Counted from the first letter of the stretch, positions 19,810-31,781 are shown. The stretch is DNA of 64,000 nucleotides from AWTP1-13 sp963770295 (GCA_963770295.1 CAVYPA010000009.1:124001-188000), one strand, 5' to 3'. The notes: generated by a model not told the origin, from the letters alone. Translations and numbers: made by a program.

Positions 19810-20289
19810 TCAGCGCGGCTGGGGCGGCCCAGCGCCCAGACGCTGCAACAGGGCCTCCAGGATCGGCCTTTGCCCCTTGAGGATCTTGCGCCAGGCCAGA
19901 TCCGGCGTGAACCAGGCGGCCCGGTCGACTTCCGGAAACTCGCCCATGCGACCCGAGCGCGGAGGCCACTCCATGGCAAAGGTGTTCGAGACCAGGGCTT
20001 TGGGATCGAACGCCCCTTCCAGCGCCCACACCTCGACGATCTTGGCCGCCGACTGGCGGAAGGCGCCGAGCGCCATGGCTTCGCCGTCCGCCGTGGCACC
20101 GGTTTCTTCCCTGAACTCGCGTCTGGCGGCGGCAAAGGCGTCCTCACCCGGCTCGTAGCCCCCCTTGGGAATGGTCCACGCCCCGTCGTCTTTTTTGGCC
20201 CAGTAAGGCCCGCCGGGATGCACCAGCAGAACCTCGAGCTGAGGACCGCTGCGCCGGTAAAGCAAAATGCCTGCGCTGTGTTGGGGCAT
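19810..20289 (-). CDS. Nudix hydrolase (Ap4A-hydrolase-like)
   Basis: The 159-residue protein starts SAGILLYRR, then has VHPGGPYW, WTIPKGGYEPGED and the Nudix box ending REFREETG (about residues 43-65). The order with TIPKG before the box matches the NTP pyrophosphohydrolase/diadenosine tetraphosphatase-like group. The substrate is not determined. The ATG at 20289 is the only sensible start. It is downstream of uvrA on the same strand, with a 250-base repeat-containing gap between them. Confidence 0.87.
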   Translation of the reverse strand: MPQHSAGILLYRRSGPQLEVLLVHPGGPYWAKKDDGAWTIPKGGYEPGEDAFAAARREFREETGATADGEAMALGAFRQSAAKIVEVWALEGAFDPKALVSNTFAMEWPPRSGRMGEFPEVDRAAWFTPDLAWRKILKGQRPILEALLQRLGAGPPQPR

Positions 20290-20424
20290 AAAGCCTACGC
20301 GGGGGCCGGAGGCGGCCGGCGGGCAAGCCCATCGCGCTTCACCGCGGCCGCCGCCGCGACGGCCAGGTTGGCGCCGAGACTAGCCGCCCAGGCGCCCAGA
20401 CGGCACGGCCCGGCTCTCCCGTAC

Positions 20425-20499
20425 CTGCGTCTGGCCTTCCTGCGCCTGGCCTTCCTGCATCTCGCCTTACTGCGTCTCGCCTTACTGCGTCTGGCCCAG
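20425..20499. repeat. 15-bp tandem repeat, five copies
   Basis: Five consecutive 15-bp units of the type CTGCGTCTSGCCTTM lie downstream of uvrA, in the spacer before the Nudix gene. The copies differ by one to three bases. On the minus strand they would encode a VRRDA-type pentapeptide repeat, but no start or ribosome-binding site supports translation. Confidence 0.8.
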
Positions 20500-20541
20500 C
20501 CAATGCGTGGGGCGGGTCCGGGGCGCGTCGCTGGGCGCGCC

Positions 20542-23595
<3,054 letters not shown>

Positions 23596-23726
23596 GGGGC
23601 GGGTCTAACGCAAACGGGCGGAGGCGGCAATGCGGCCCGCCGGGCCGTCGACAGGCATCCTGACAGGCCATGCCAGGGTTACCGCGCTGGCCAAAATCGA
23701 GCCGTTAACTTGTGATCGCGCGCCGC

Positions 23727-23757
23727 TTGACATCCACCGGATTGAACCCAAGATACT
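23727..23757 (+). promoter_or_regulatory. Sigma-70 promoter of a putative small transcript
   Basis: A perfect -35 TTGACA (23727-23732) is followed after 19 bases by GATACT (23752-23757), four of six matches to the -10 consensus. It lies in an AT-richer stretch with no gene immediately downstream except the 20-codon ORF at 23870. Confidence 0.55.
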
Positions 23758-23869
23758 TAAATGGTGACCGTCGCTGCCGATTTCGAGGCGATATTCCGCG
23801 GTAGTCTCGCGTCAGTACCCTGGGTTTTGAGGACGGTCGCCACCGGGATCAACAGTCAGCGGAGGGAGC

Positions 23870-23932
23870 ATGACGCCACCTGACAGTCAAACCGCCCTCG
23901 CGCAGCGCGAGGGCAACGGCTCGCGCAATTGA
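23870..23932 (+). CDS. Possible 20-residue peptide
   Basis: ATG at 23870 has GGAGGGAGC directly upstream, one of the strongest ribosome-binding sites in the window. It opens a 20-codon frame (MTPPDSQTALAQ, then REGNGSRN) ending TGA at 23930-23932. The frame overlaps the first strong hairpin of the structured stretch. It could be a leader peptide, the product of a dual-function RNA, or chance. Confidence 0.35.
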   Translation: MTPPDSQTALAQREGNGSRN

Positions 23933-24048
23933 AGCTCGAGCGAAACTGATCGCAATTGATCGAGCCGCCGACAATTTGGAACCTGAGCGAGGCTCAACGC
24001 CTCGCAATTGAGCCCGGCGTCGCTGGGCAAGAGTCGAAATGACGAAGC

Positions 24049-24086
24049 GCCCCGTTTTGCGCCAGTCGCAACGGGGCATTCTTTTG
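24049..24086 (+). terminator. Intrinsic terminator of the putative small transcript
   Basis: An 8-bp GCCCCGTT/AACGGGGC stem (24049-24056 with 24070-24077) and a 13-base loop are followed by ATTCTTTTG. Confidence 0.6.
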
Positions 24087-24230
24087 CCCGCCCTTCGCCC
24101 CCCACAAAAGCCGGGCCCCACAAAGGCTGCTGGCGGGACCGGCTCTCACCCCACGCCCCCATCCGACACAGCGCTCGCGAGCTCGCGTTGAAAGACCGCG
24201 GGGCCGGAAAGCACGCTTGCGGGATCTATC

Positions 24231-24700
24231 GTGGCCGGGAGCAAGCTCAAGATCGTTGCTTCTTTGCCGTCGTGTTTGTCGCCCTGGCGCTGGTACCGGC
24301 CGGCGCGCACTTGAGCGAGCTCGCCAACAAAGTCACCCTGCCTCCCGATCAGTACCTGGTGGTGCAACAGATCTATCGCGGCTGGGCCTTGTTCGGCATC
24401 GTCGTCTTCGCGGCGCTGATCTCGACGGGGCGCACACGCTCCTGGTGCTGAGCGAACCCACCGCCTTTCCGGCTTTCGCTCACCGCCTTCCTGTGCCTCG
24501 CGGCAGCGCAAGCGAGCTTCGGGGTCTTCACCTTCCCGATCAACGTGGCGATGCCAACTGGAGCAGGATCCCCCGCTCAGTTCGAGGCCGCGCGCCGGCA
24601 GTGGGAGTATTCCCACGCGGCCGGTGCCGTGCTGACGTTGGTCGCGCTGCTCGCCTTGATCGCGTCGCTGCTGCGGGCAAATCCCAGGGCGCCGGCGCGC
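24231..24700 (+). pseudogene. Disrupted DUF1772-type membrane protein gene
   Basis: The first part reads VFVALALVPAGAHLSELANK, then a VQQIYRGWALFGIVVFAALIS segment. In the same frame, after a TGA at 24449-24451, comes FRLSLTAFLCLAAAQ, FTFPINVAM and RRQWEYSHAAGAVL. The PxN and RxxWEYxH motifs are those of DUF1772/anthrone-oxygenase-like four-helix membrane proteins. The bases around the stop read as hydrophobic sequence (HTLLVL) in another frame, so two compensating indels near 24421 and 24455 may be the real lesion. No start codon with a ribosome-binding site is evident. It is a decayed gene or a sequence error. Confidence 0.55.
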
Positions 24701-24900
24701 CAGCTATACGCCCTTGGCGCCCGGATCGATTGCACGCCTGCCGCGCGACCACCGGCGCTGGCCCTGGGGCCGGTCCGCCGCGCGCGCCGCAAGGTCGCTG
24801 GGATCGGCCTGCCCCGACGCGAGCGCCGGCCCAGACCTTGCACCGGCGCGGGCAGCCGGGGCCGCGCGCCCCAAGTACCCTCTTGGCGCGCCATCTTGGC

Positions 24901-25257
24901 TTATTTGTTGTCGGTGGTGGCCACGAATTCGGGGTCTTCTTGGGCACGGCGCTCGAAGGATAGAAAGTCGTAGTAGCCGCAGCGCCCGCCCGGATAGCTG
25001 CGGCATAGCGCTGGCCGCGCTTCGTAGATCGTGCAGCGGCGCTTGTCGATGTCGAAGAAGCGGCAGGTGCGCCCGAAAATCGGGTCGGCCTTGCGGCGCA
25101 TGGAGTACTTGCGTCCCCAGCGCTCGACGGTAAATTTCTCGCGCGCGGCTTCGAACGTGAGGCCAAAGTGCCTGGCGAGCCGCTCCACGTCGCGCTTGTC
25201 GAGGGCGATCAAGGGATAAGAACAGCAATAACCGGGGCACTTCTTGCAGTCATACAT
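24901..25257 (-). CDS. YkgJ family cysteine-cluster protein
   Basis: The 118-residue protein starts MYDCKKCPGYCC and continues with a conserved CRFFD, CTIY and CRSYPGGRC series. This is the Zn/Fe-chelating cysteine cluster of the YkgJ family (UPF0153). Homologues bind a metal cluster, but the role is unknown. The ATG at 25257 was preferred to a GTG at 25290 because homologues begin directly at the cysteine motif. No operon partner is obvious: a broken gene lies beyond its 3' end and an SGNH hydrolase gene upstream on the same strand. Confidence 0.85.
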   Translation of the reverse strand: MYDCKKCPGYCCSYPLIALDKRDVERLARHFGLTFEAAREKFTVERWGRKYSMRRKADPIFGRTCRFFDIDKRRCTIYEARPALCRSYPGGRCGYYDFLSFERRAQEDPEFVATTDNK

Positions 25258-25358
25258 CGCCGGGTCCAGGTTGTTGCCACCCGTTAGCACGGATTCGCAA
25301 CCCGAGAGAACCAGTGAAAAGACTTAAAAACGCTTAGCCCTGAACTCGGGCCTTGAGC

Positions 25359-27302
25359 TTATTGGATCAGTCCGCCTTCCAGCCCGGTGGCCGACCGTCG
25401 CCGGCTGTCATATTTGGCCAGGACGCCGCGGGCTTGCTCGACCACCGCATCGGCGATCGCCGCCTGACCCTCGGCGGTTGGATGGAAGGCCCCCGAGTAG
25501 ATGCTTGCCAACAAGAGCTGAACCCAAGAGAAGCCCTGCGCCTTCAGCACGTTTTGCAGGAGCGACTGGGAGACATGGAAGTTGCCGGTCATGAAGGCAT
25601 CGTTCGGGGTGCGGAACCAGCGTCGCCGCGAGGCATAGGGGCGCCACTCGGAGGGTTCATAGGGAAACCAGACCCCATCGAATTTGCGCGGTAGGCGCTG
25701 CTCGTCGGCCATGGTCCATTGCTGCTCGGTATAAGTGGCGCAGATGCCACGGCCGCGAAAGGCGGTGCGGTGGGCGCCGATGAAAGTCCAGCCGTGCTGA
25801 GCGGCGCTGCCGTGCAGAATGTCGTTGAGCCGCTCGGCCGCTACGCCCCCCTCCCGCGCCTTGGCGGCGCTGAACACGAGGTCGGGCAACACATTCATAC
25901 CCGCCTGCCCGTCCGGACAGGTGGTTTTGCCGTCCTCGAGCAAGGCCATCGGTGGATATCCGGTCAGGATGATGCGGTCGGACTCCGGCCAAGGCACGTG
26001 CAAGATACTGTGCGCGGCGCGATTGATCGCCTTTAAGCGGTCGTCGAGATCTTCCAACAGCCGGCTCGCCTCGGCGAAGCCGTGCACGTGCCCAAACCAG
26101 CCACCGAGGCTGCGCAGCATCGATGAATCCGCCAGCACGGCATTGGCGACCAAGCGGGCAAAGCCCATATCGTTGCCACCAATCGAAACCAGCAGCAGAT
26201 CGATCTTGCGCGCTCGGTTCTGGTCGCACTTCTTCAGGACCAGGCCGCCTTTCATCTCGGGCATCTTGCCGCGCATGTGATAGGCCTCGGGAAGATCGAA
26301 GTCGCGCGCCTCCCGGCCGCCACACTGCGCCTCCGCAACGGCCGAGATCTGGGACAAGTCCGGCGGATTGGGCACCCATTCGTGGCCTTTGTAACGCAGG
26401 AACAGGCCATACACGATTTCGGCACCCGAGCAGGCCACGCCCACGAAGGTGACGGCCCGATGCGGATCTTCCACGGCGAGCTGCAGCGCCACCCGCAACT
26501 GGTGCGAATAGAGTGATCGATGACAGGCCTGCTCTTGCCAGCGGGCGTTCTCCTCGATGAATTTCTGATCGCCGATCGCCTTCCAATCGCCGATGCGGAC
26601 CGGGTAGCCCACCAGGCTGGAGTCGTAATCGGCCGTGCGATCGGGCGAGAGCCGGACCGGCACATCGGGATTGCCTTCGCCGGAGGCAAAGCTATCGCCC
26701 ATGCCGACGATGAAAAGATCTTCCACCCGGGCCAAGGTCTCCGCCACGCGCCTGCCGCCGATCTCGACCACGATCCAGGTCCCACCCGGATAGGGCACTT
26801 CGAGTTCCACCGGCGTATCGCAGGGTAGCGTCACCGCCTCCCCGCGGCCGCCGCGCCGCGGCGACGTCAGCCAGGTGCAGTCGACGACTTGGGCGTCCTC
26901 GAGCCCTTCCATGCTCGCCAGGATGGTGTGGCTCTTGGGCGCGAGATAGTCCGGCCGCTCGCGACAGCTGTACTTGTTTTGCTTGGCATCCCAGCAGGTC
27001 TTGTCGAACATGGTGGCGCTCCAACCGTCCGGATGCCGGCCGGCGAGCAGGCGCTCGGCCGCCAGCACGGGTTGGCGTCGCTCGGCATCCGACAGGTGGT
27101 CGAAGGTTGCCCGGTGTACCTCGGTATCAACCGGATCCAGGAAAAAGCGAAAGCCGTTCTCGATTCGCCACTGAATGCGGGGCTCCGCCTGGACGGCGGT
27201 GGCCCAGCCGATCGTCATGAACCCAATGAGCGCGATGGCGCGCCAACACCCCCTCACAGCCAAATCTCCCCAAAATTGCCTCATGCCGCGCGGGATTGCC
27301 AT
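25359..27302 (-). CDS. Exported SGNH/GDSL-type hydrolase
   Basis: The product is about 647 residues. An N-terminal signal peptide (cleavage likely after ATAVQA) precedes a variable region, and then the SGNH blocks: GDSFASGEG with the nucleophile serine (near residue 210), the GGND block and, close to the C-terminus, HPTAEGQ with the catalytic histidine. It is presumably a secreted or periplasmic esterase acting on a lipid or glycan ester. The ATG at 27302 overlaps the stop of the COG1562 gene by one base (TGATG), suggesting translational coupling. ATG at 27284 is an alternative start. Confidence 0.85.
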   Translation of the reverse strand: MAIPRGMRQFWGDLAVRGCWRAIALIGFMTIGWATAVQAEPRIQWRIENGFRFFLDPVDTEVHRATFDHLSDAERRQPVLAAERLLAGRHPDGWSATMFDKTCWDAKQNKYSCRERPDYLAPKSHTILASMEGLEDAQVVDCTWLTSPRRGGRGEAVTLPCDTPVELEVPYPGGTWIVVEIGGRRVAETLARVEDLFIVGMGDSFASGEGNPDVPVRLSPDRTADYDSSLVGYPVRIGDWKAIGDQKFIEENARWQEQACHRSLYSHQLRVALQLAVEDPHRAVTFVGVACSGAEIVYGLFLRYKGHEWVPNPPDLSQISAVAEAQCGGREARDFDLPEAYHMRGKMPEMKGGLVLKKCDQNRARKIDLLLVSIGGNDMGFARLVANAVLADSSMLRSLGGWFGHVHGFAEASRLLEDLDDRLKAINRAAHSILHVPWPESDRIILTGYPPMALLEDGKTTCPDGQAGMNVLPDLVFSAAKAREGGVAAERLNDILHGSAAQHGWTFIGAHRTAFRGRGICATYTEQQWTMADEQRLPRKFDGVWFPYEPSEWRPYASRRRWFRTPNDAFMTGNFHVSQSLLQNVLKAQGFSWVQLLLASIYSGAFHPTAEGQAAIADAVVEQARGVLAKYDSRRRSATGLEGGLIQ

Positions 27303-28165
27303 CACCAGCGGCCAAACCAATGTGCACCCCCGATCCTCACTACGCGGGTCAGCGGCGCGACGTAGGGCAGGCGTTGCGGCGGATCTGCCTCTGCGCGCTC
27401 GCTTGCCCGCACATAGGACTCGACCAAGGCCAAAGGAAGGACAGCGATCGACGCCTCGCGTGGCAATTTCGTGGCATCGCGACGTGCCTGCACAAGGCTG
27501 TCGCGCGCCTGCCGGCCAAGGTCCGCAATCAGGCGGGCGCGCCCGGCCGACGCCCCGGCCATCAAATCGTCGGGGCCAAGCCCCACGGTTGCCAGGCGCG
27601 TGCGGGGGATGGGGCAATGGCCGCGTGCCAACTGCGCCTTCAGCCCGAACAGCAGGCGCGCCAAACCGTAAGCTCGGCCGGCCCACACGCTCCAGGCTGG
27701 CGCGGAGCCGTTGCCGGCGAGGCCGAGGACGCCGGCCGACAGGGCAAACAAGGCCCCTTCGGTGCCGGTCAGATAGTCCTCGAGCCCAGCGTCGCTGGCG
27801 AAGGGGACCGGGTCGAGGTCACGGGCGTGCGCATCGACGAGCCCCATCAGGTCCGCCCGGGCCAGGCCACGCCGCTCCGTCAGCGCCCGCAACCGATCGG
27901 CGATCGGATGCCCCGTCTGGGTGGCAGCGGGCAGCGCCACGGCCTCGCGCCACCATTGCCAGCGTATTTCGGCCATCGTCGGCTCGCGCCTCACCGCCGT
28001 TGCAACCCTGGCGAGTTCGGCCGAAAAAGCCGCCAGCACCAGCAAATCCCCGCGCGCGGCGCCCGGTGCCAGCAAGGCCGCAAGGTAGCGATCCGGCTCG
28101 CCGGCGCGGGCAGATCCTAAGATGGCGGCGTGGAGGGGCTCGAGCCTGCCAGCGCCGGTCGCCAC
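27302..28165 (-). CDS. Squalene/phytoene synthase-like protein (COG1562, NDUFAF6-like)
   Basis: The 287-residue helical protein shows the family layout: DLLVLAAFSAELARV, then EIRWQWWREA, a central ALFALSAGVLGL helix and RARRDATKLP near the C-terminus. The aspartate-rich DxxxD prenyl-diphosphate motifs of true phytoene synthases are not intact. It is therefore more like the alphaproteobacterial/mitochondrial NDUFAF6 group, linked to complex I assembly. Its place beside secDF and the Mth938 (NDUFAF3-like) gene fits that group. The GTG start two bases from the upstream stop is inferred. Confidence 0.8.
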   Translation of the reverse strand: MATGAGRLEPLHAAILGSARAGEPDRYLAALLAPGAARGDLLVLAAFSAELARVATAVRREPTMAEIRWQWWREAVALPAATQTGHPIADRLRALTERRGLARADLMGLVDAHARDLDPVPFASDAGLEDYLTGTEGALFALSAGVLGLAGNGSAPAWSVWAGRAYGLARLLFGLKAQLARGHCPIPRTRLATVGLGPDDLMAGASAGRARLIADLGRQARDSLVQARRDATKLPREASIAVLPLALVESYVRASERAEADPPQRLPYVAPLTRVVRIGGAHWFGRW

Positions 28166-28166
28166 G

Positions 28167-28769
28167 TCAATAGAGGTGGGCGGCGGCGATCATCCCCAGC
28201 GCGACCGGCATGGCGATGATCAAATTGAGCCGAGCGAACAAGATGACGCGGGCGCGGGCTTGGCTCTTGGCCTCGGTATCCCCGGTCCTAAGCCCCAGCA
28301 CCACCTGCAGATTGGGCCAAATGTACATGTGCACGAACATCCACATGGCAAGCGCGCCCAGGACGGCGGTCCACAACACCACGGCCTTGGCCGGGGGGAT
28401 GAAGACGCTCGTGCCGTAGATGAGCGACGGCAGCAGGTAGCCGGTCAGCACCAGCAGCACCAGACCGCTCAGCACGGTCAAGGTTGAGGCATGGCGGAAC
28501 CACCAGGCAACGCGTGGCACGATGGCCCCGTGCAGCACGCCGCGCGCGGCCTCCTCGGCATCTCTCAGGGCAACGAGTTGCACGAAGTTCACGAAAAACA
28601 CGAGACCGATCCAAATCATGGCGGCCAGCACATGCGTGAAGCGCAGCAGAAAGGCAATGAGGCCCAGCCGATCCGCCTCGCTGGCCAGTAGCGAAACGAT
28701 CAGCAGCAGAGCCGCGAGCGCCAGACCGACGGTCAGGCAGACCCGCGGATTGTCGATGATGCCATGCAT
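28167..28769 (-). CDS. PuuD/urate-oxidase-N-terminal-like membrane protein
   Basis: The 200-residue integral membrane protein has about five transmembrane helices and conserved histidines in FTHVLAAMIWIG, FRHASTLTVLSG and FVHMYIWPN. This pattern matches the membrane domain of urate hydroxylase PuuD-type proteins (COG3748). The cytochrome c domain of full PuuD is missing, so it may only bind heme or serve another role. It sits between the Mth938 and COG1562 genes on the same strand with gaps under 20 bases, consistent with one transcript from the secDF region. Confidence 0.78.
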   Translation of the reverse strand: MHGIIDNPRVCLTVGLALAALLLIVSLLASEADRLGLIAFLLRFTHVLAAMIWIGLVFFVNFVQLVALRDAEEAARGVLHGAIVPRVAWWFRHASTLTVLSGLVLLVLTGYLLPSLIYGTSVFIPPAKAVVLWTAVLGALAMWMFVHMYIWPNLQVVLGLRTGDTEAKSQARARVILFARLNLIIAMPVALGMIAAAHLY

Positions 28770-28787
28770 CGCCCGCCCCTTGCTCCC

Positions 28788-29165
28788 TCACTCCACCGCG
28801 ATCAGCGCGGCCGCCACCGGCCGCGCCTCGGCCAACAAGACGTTGTAGGTGCGGCAGGCCGCACCCGTATCCATGGCTTCCACGGCCACACCCAGCTCGG
28901 CGAAGCCCTGGCGCAGGTCTCGAACCGGCAGCACGCCAGTTCGGCCGCTGCCGATGAGCAAAAGACCAAGCGCGTCCCGTTCGGTCAATGCCGGTTGCAG
29001 GGTGTCGAGCGAAATATCCTCAGCCCGCGTCGGCGGCCAGGCGTAGATCCCGCTCGGCAGACACAGAATGGAGCCGCGGTGGCTCATGCCGGCGAAACGG
29101 AAGCCGCCGTTGCCGTAGGCATCGATCGGTGCCCGCCCTGGATAGCAAGCGGGTGGCGCGTTCAT
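28788..29165 (-). CDS. Mth938-like domain protein (NDUFAF3-like)
   Basis: The 125-residue protein has the Mth938 fold pattern: IDAYGNGGFRF, then GSILCLPSGIYAW and a central LLLIGSG strand, ending in AACRTYNVLLAEARPVAAALI. Mitochondrial NDUFAF3 belongs to the same family and helps assemble complex I; alphaproteobacterial members sit next to secF, as here. The ATG overlaps the secF stop (ATGA), indicating translational coupling. Confidence 0.88.
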   Translation of the reverse strand: MNAPPACYPGRAPIDAYGNGGFRFAGMSHRGSILCLPSGIYAWPPTRAEDISLDTLQPALTERDALGLLLIGSGRTGVLPVRDLRQGFAELGVAVEAMDTGAACRTYNVLLAEARPVAAALIAVE

Positions 29166-30157
29166 TTGCTCGCTACATTGAGCCGTTGTGAGGTTGGCGC
29201 GGCTTCGCTCTTTGCCGGCTTGGCGGCCGGGCCGCCGCTCCAGTCGCGTCTCACGCCAAGGTAACCCAACAAAGGTGCGGCGATGAAGATCGAGGAGTAG
29301 GTGCCGATCACGACGCCCAGCAGCATGGCGAGATTGAAGTTGCGGATCACTTCACCACCGAACGCATACAGCGCAACCAGCACGGCAATGGCGGTGCAGC
29401 CCGTCAGAATCGTACGTGACAAGGTCTCGTTGATCGACACGTTGAGCAGCTCATTGAGCTCCATCCGCTTGAACTTGCGCAAATTCTCGCGAATGCGGTC
29501 GGACACGACGACCGTGTCGTTCACCGAATACCCGAGAATCGTCAACAGGGCCGCGACGATGGAAAGGTCGAACTCCAGCTGGAATAGCGAAAAGATGCCG
29601 GCCGTCACCAGCACGTCGTGCGTCAGCGCCACGATCGCGCCCAAGGCAAACTGCCACTCGAAGCGGAACCACACGTAGGCCACGATCGCCAGCAGTCCGG
29701 CAGCGACGGCAATGAACCCCGTCATGCGCAGCTCGCTCGAAACCGCGGGTCCGACGACCTCGACCCGACGCTGCGTATACTGCGTGCCGAGCGCCTCCTG
29801 CACCTTCTTGAGCGCGGCCTGCTGCTCGCCCTCGCCTCCCGGCTGCTGCTCGACACGGATGAGCACGTCGGTGGGACCACCGAAGCTCTGGATCTGCACG
29901 GCCCCGACACCCAGCCTGTTGAGGCGCTCGCGCAGGTGCGCCACGTCGGCCGGACCCGAGTTCGATTGCACCTCGATCAGCGACCCGCCCTTGAAATCGA
30001 CACCGTAGTTGAAACCCTTGACGCCGATGATGGCGAGCGAGATCAGCATCGCCGCGATCGACAGGCCGAAGCAGAGCCCCTTGTAACGCATGAAGGGGAG
30101 GCGGGTGTTATGTGGGAAAAAATCAAAGCCCTTGAAATTGGGGATCAGCCGCATCAT
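29162..30157 (-). CDS. secF: Protein translocase subunit SecF
   Basis: The 331-residue membrane subunit of the SecDF complex uses the proton motive force to pull exported proteins through SecYEG. It shows the N-terminal helix, the periplasmic P1-type domain beginning YGVDFKGGSLIEV, and the six-helix RND region with YSVNDTVVVSDRIRE. The ATG at 30157 is nine bases after the secD stop and is followed at once by a second ATG. It lies in the order yajC-secD-secF-Mth938, and the ATGA overlap with the next gene supports one operon. Confidence 0.95.
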   Translation of the reverse strand: MMRLIPNFKGFDFFPHNTRLPFMRYKGLCFGLSIAAMLISLAIIGVKGFNYGVDFKGGSLIEVQSNSGPADVAHLRERLNRLGVGAVQIQSFGGPTDVLIRVEQQPGGEGEQQAALKKVQEALGTQYTQRRVEVVGPAVSSELRMTGFIAVAAGLLAIVAYVWFRFEWQFALGAIVALTHDVLVTAGIFSLFQLEFDLSIVAALLTILGYSVNDTVVVSDRIRENLRKFKRMELNELLNVSINETLSRTILTGCTAIAVLVALYAFGGEVIRNFNLAMLLGVVIGTYSSIFIAAPLLGYLGVRRDWSGGPAAKPAKSEAAPTSQRLNVASK

Positions 30158-30166
30158 CGCGTGTTC

Positions 30167-31781
30167 CTAGACCGGGACCTCGGCACCGCGACGGATTCCC
30201 CGGTTCGATCTCAACCAGTAGTAAATGAGGAGCCGCACGACGGTAACGGAGGCAAAGATGGAGGTGAGAATGCCGATCGTCAGCGTGACGGCAAACCCGC
30301 GGATCGGGCCGGCGCCCAGCCAAAACATGACGAAGGCGCAGGCGAGCGTGGTGAGCTGGGAGTCGGCGATCGTGACAAAGGCGCGCGTGAAACCGGCATC
30401 GATGCCGGCAATCGGCGATTTGCCGGCCCGCAACTCCTCGCGGATGCGTTCGTAGATGAGCACGTTGGCATCGACGGCCATGGCGATGCCGAGCACCAGA
30501 CCGGCAATGCCCGGCAGCGTCAGCGAGGAGCCCGCCAGCGTCATCAGGGCCACGGTCAGCAGGCCGTGCACCAGCAGCCCGACGCAGGCAAAGATGCCAA
30601 AGGTGCCATAGACCACAACCGTCAGCACGATGGTGGCAATCCCCCCGACGATGCCGGCGAGCTTGCCCGAACTCGATGGAATCGGCGCCGAGCGAGGGGC
30701 CCACCGTGCGCTCTTCCACGATGGTCAACTTGGCGGGCAGCGCGCCCGAACGAAGTTGGATCGCCAGTTGATGCGCCGTCTCCACCGTGAAACTGCCGCT
30801 GATTTGCCCGGAGCCGCCAAGGATCGGCTCGCGGATCACGGGCGCGGAGATCACCTGATCGTCGAGGACGATGGCGAACGGCTGATTCACGTGATCCTTG
30901 GTGAAATTGCCGAACTTGCGCGCACCGGAGTTATTGAAGCGAAACGAAATCACCGGTTCGTTGGTGCGGCTGTCGAAGGCCGGTTGCGCATCCACCAGCT
31001 CATCGCCGCGCACGACCGGGGTTTCGCGCAGCAGCTGGGCTCCCTCCTCGCGGGCACCCCCCTCATAGATGCGGTAACCGGAGGGAACGCGGGTTTGGCG
31101 CGCCTCGCTCGCCGAAATCGTCGGATGCACCTCATGAAACGTCAGGCGCGCCGTCTTGCCGATCAACTCCTTCAGGCCGGCGGTGTCCTGCAGCCCCGGC
31201 ACCTGGACCAAGATACGCTCGCGGCCTTCGCGCACGATCTGCGCCTCCGCGGTGCCCATGCTGTCGACGCGCCGGCGCACCGTCTCAATGGCGGCACCGA
31301 TAGCGTTGGCGATCCGTTGCTGCAGTCCGGGCTCGGTCGGGCTAATCGTGATGACGCCGCCGTCGCCGCGCTTGATTTCAATGTCGCTGCCGGACGAACC
31401 AACCAGCAAATTGCCGATCGGCTGGATCATGCCGCGCAGCTCTTTCAGCGCGGCATCGGTGTCCTCGGGCTTGGCCAGGCGCACCTGCACGGCATTGTTG
31501 GCGACGCCCAAACCGGTGACGCCGATCTTGGCCTCCCGCAACCGGCGGCGCGCGTCATCGCGCAGGGTGTCGAGCCAATCCTTGCGCACCTCGCTCGTCT
31601 CCATCGACAACAGCAGGTGGGCGCCGCCCCTGAGATCCAGGCCAAGGCTCAGCTGCCTGCTCGGCACCCAGCTCGGCCAGCTTGCCAGCGTTTCCTTGGA
31701 AAAGAAGTTGGGCAAGACCATCACGGCGCCGATGAGGCAGATGATGATCACCGCCGCCTGCTTGAAGGGAGTGAAATGCAT
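30167..31781 (-). CDS. secD: Protein translocase subunit SecD, interrupted by a frameshift
   Basis: The N-terminal part (31781 to about 30670) carries the first helix, LGLDLRGGAHLLL, and the periplasmic P1 domain through GSGQISGSFTVETAHQLA and GPSLGADSIE. The C-terminal five-helix RND part continues in another frame with VLTVVVYGTFGIFA and AMAVDANVLIYERIREE, to the stop at 30167. Removing one T from GAGTTCGGGC (plus-strand A at 30670/30671) gives a continuous protein of about 538 residues with the expected IESGKLAGI joint. SecD should be needed for normal growth, so a sequence error is more likely than a dead gene. Confidence 0.88.

Larger units (their letters stand above)
23764..24086 (+). 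ncRNA. Candidate structured small RNA or mini-gene transcript
   Basis: Between a TTGACA promoter and an intrinsic terminator lies about 320 bases with dense secondary structure. There is a GACCGTC/GACGGTC long-range pair (about 23764-23840), a perfect 8-bp hairpin CCCTCGCG/CGCGAGGG (23895-23913) and a GGCTCAA/TTGAGCC pair (about 23991-24014). The 9-mer CGCAATTGA occurs three times (23924, 23951, 24003), striking in such GC-rich DNA. It is not tmRNA, RNase P, 6S or SRP RNA by any motif I can see. The ends are estimates. Confidence 0.45.

Noticed and set aside
20425..20499. Regular repeats that could be read as a CRISPR array
   Set aside because: The units are 15 bp, directly adjacent and without unique spacers, and no cas gene is present.
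24449..24451. In-frame TGA as a selenocysteine codon
   Set aside because: DUF1772 proteins are not selenoproteins, no SECIS-like hairpin is evident just downstream, and nearby frames suggest indels instead.
30660..30680. Programmed frameshifting in secD
   Set aside because: There is no slippery heptamer followed by a stimulator at the site, and SecD is not known to need frameshifting; an extra base explains it better.
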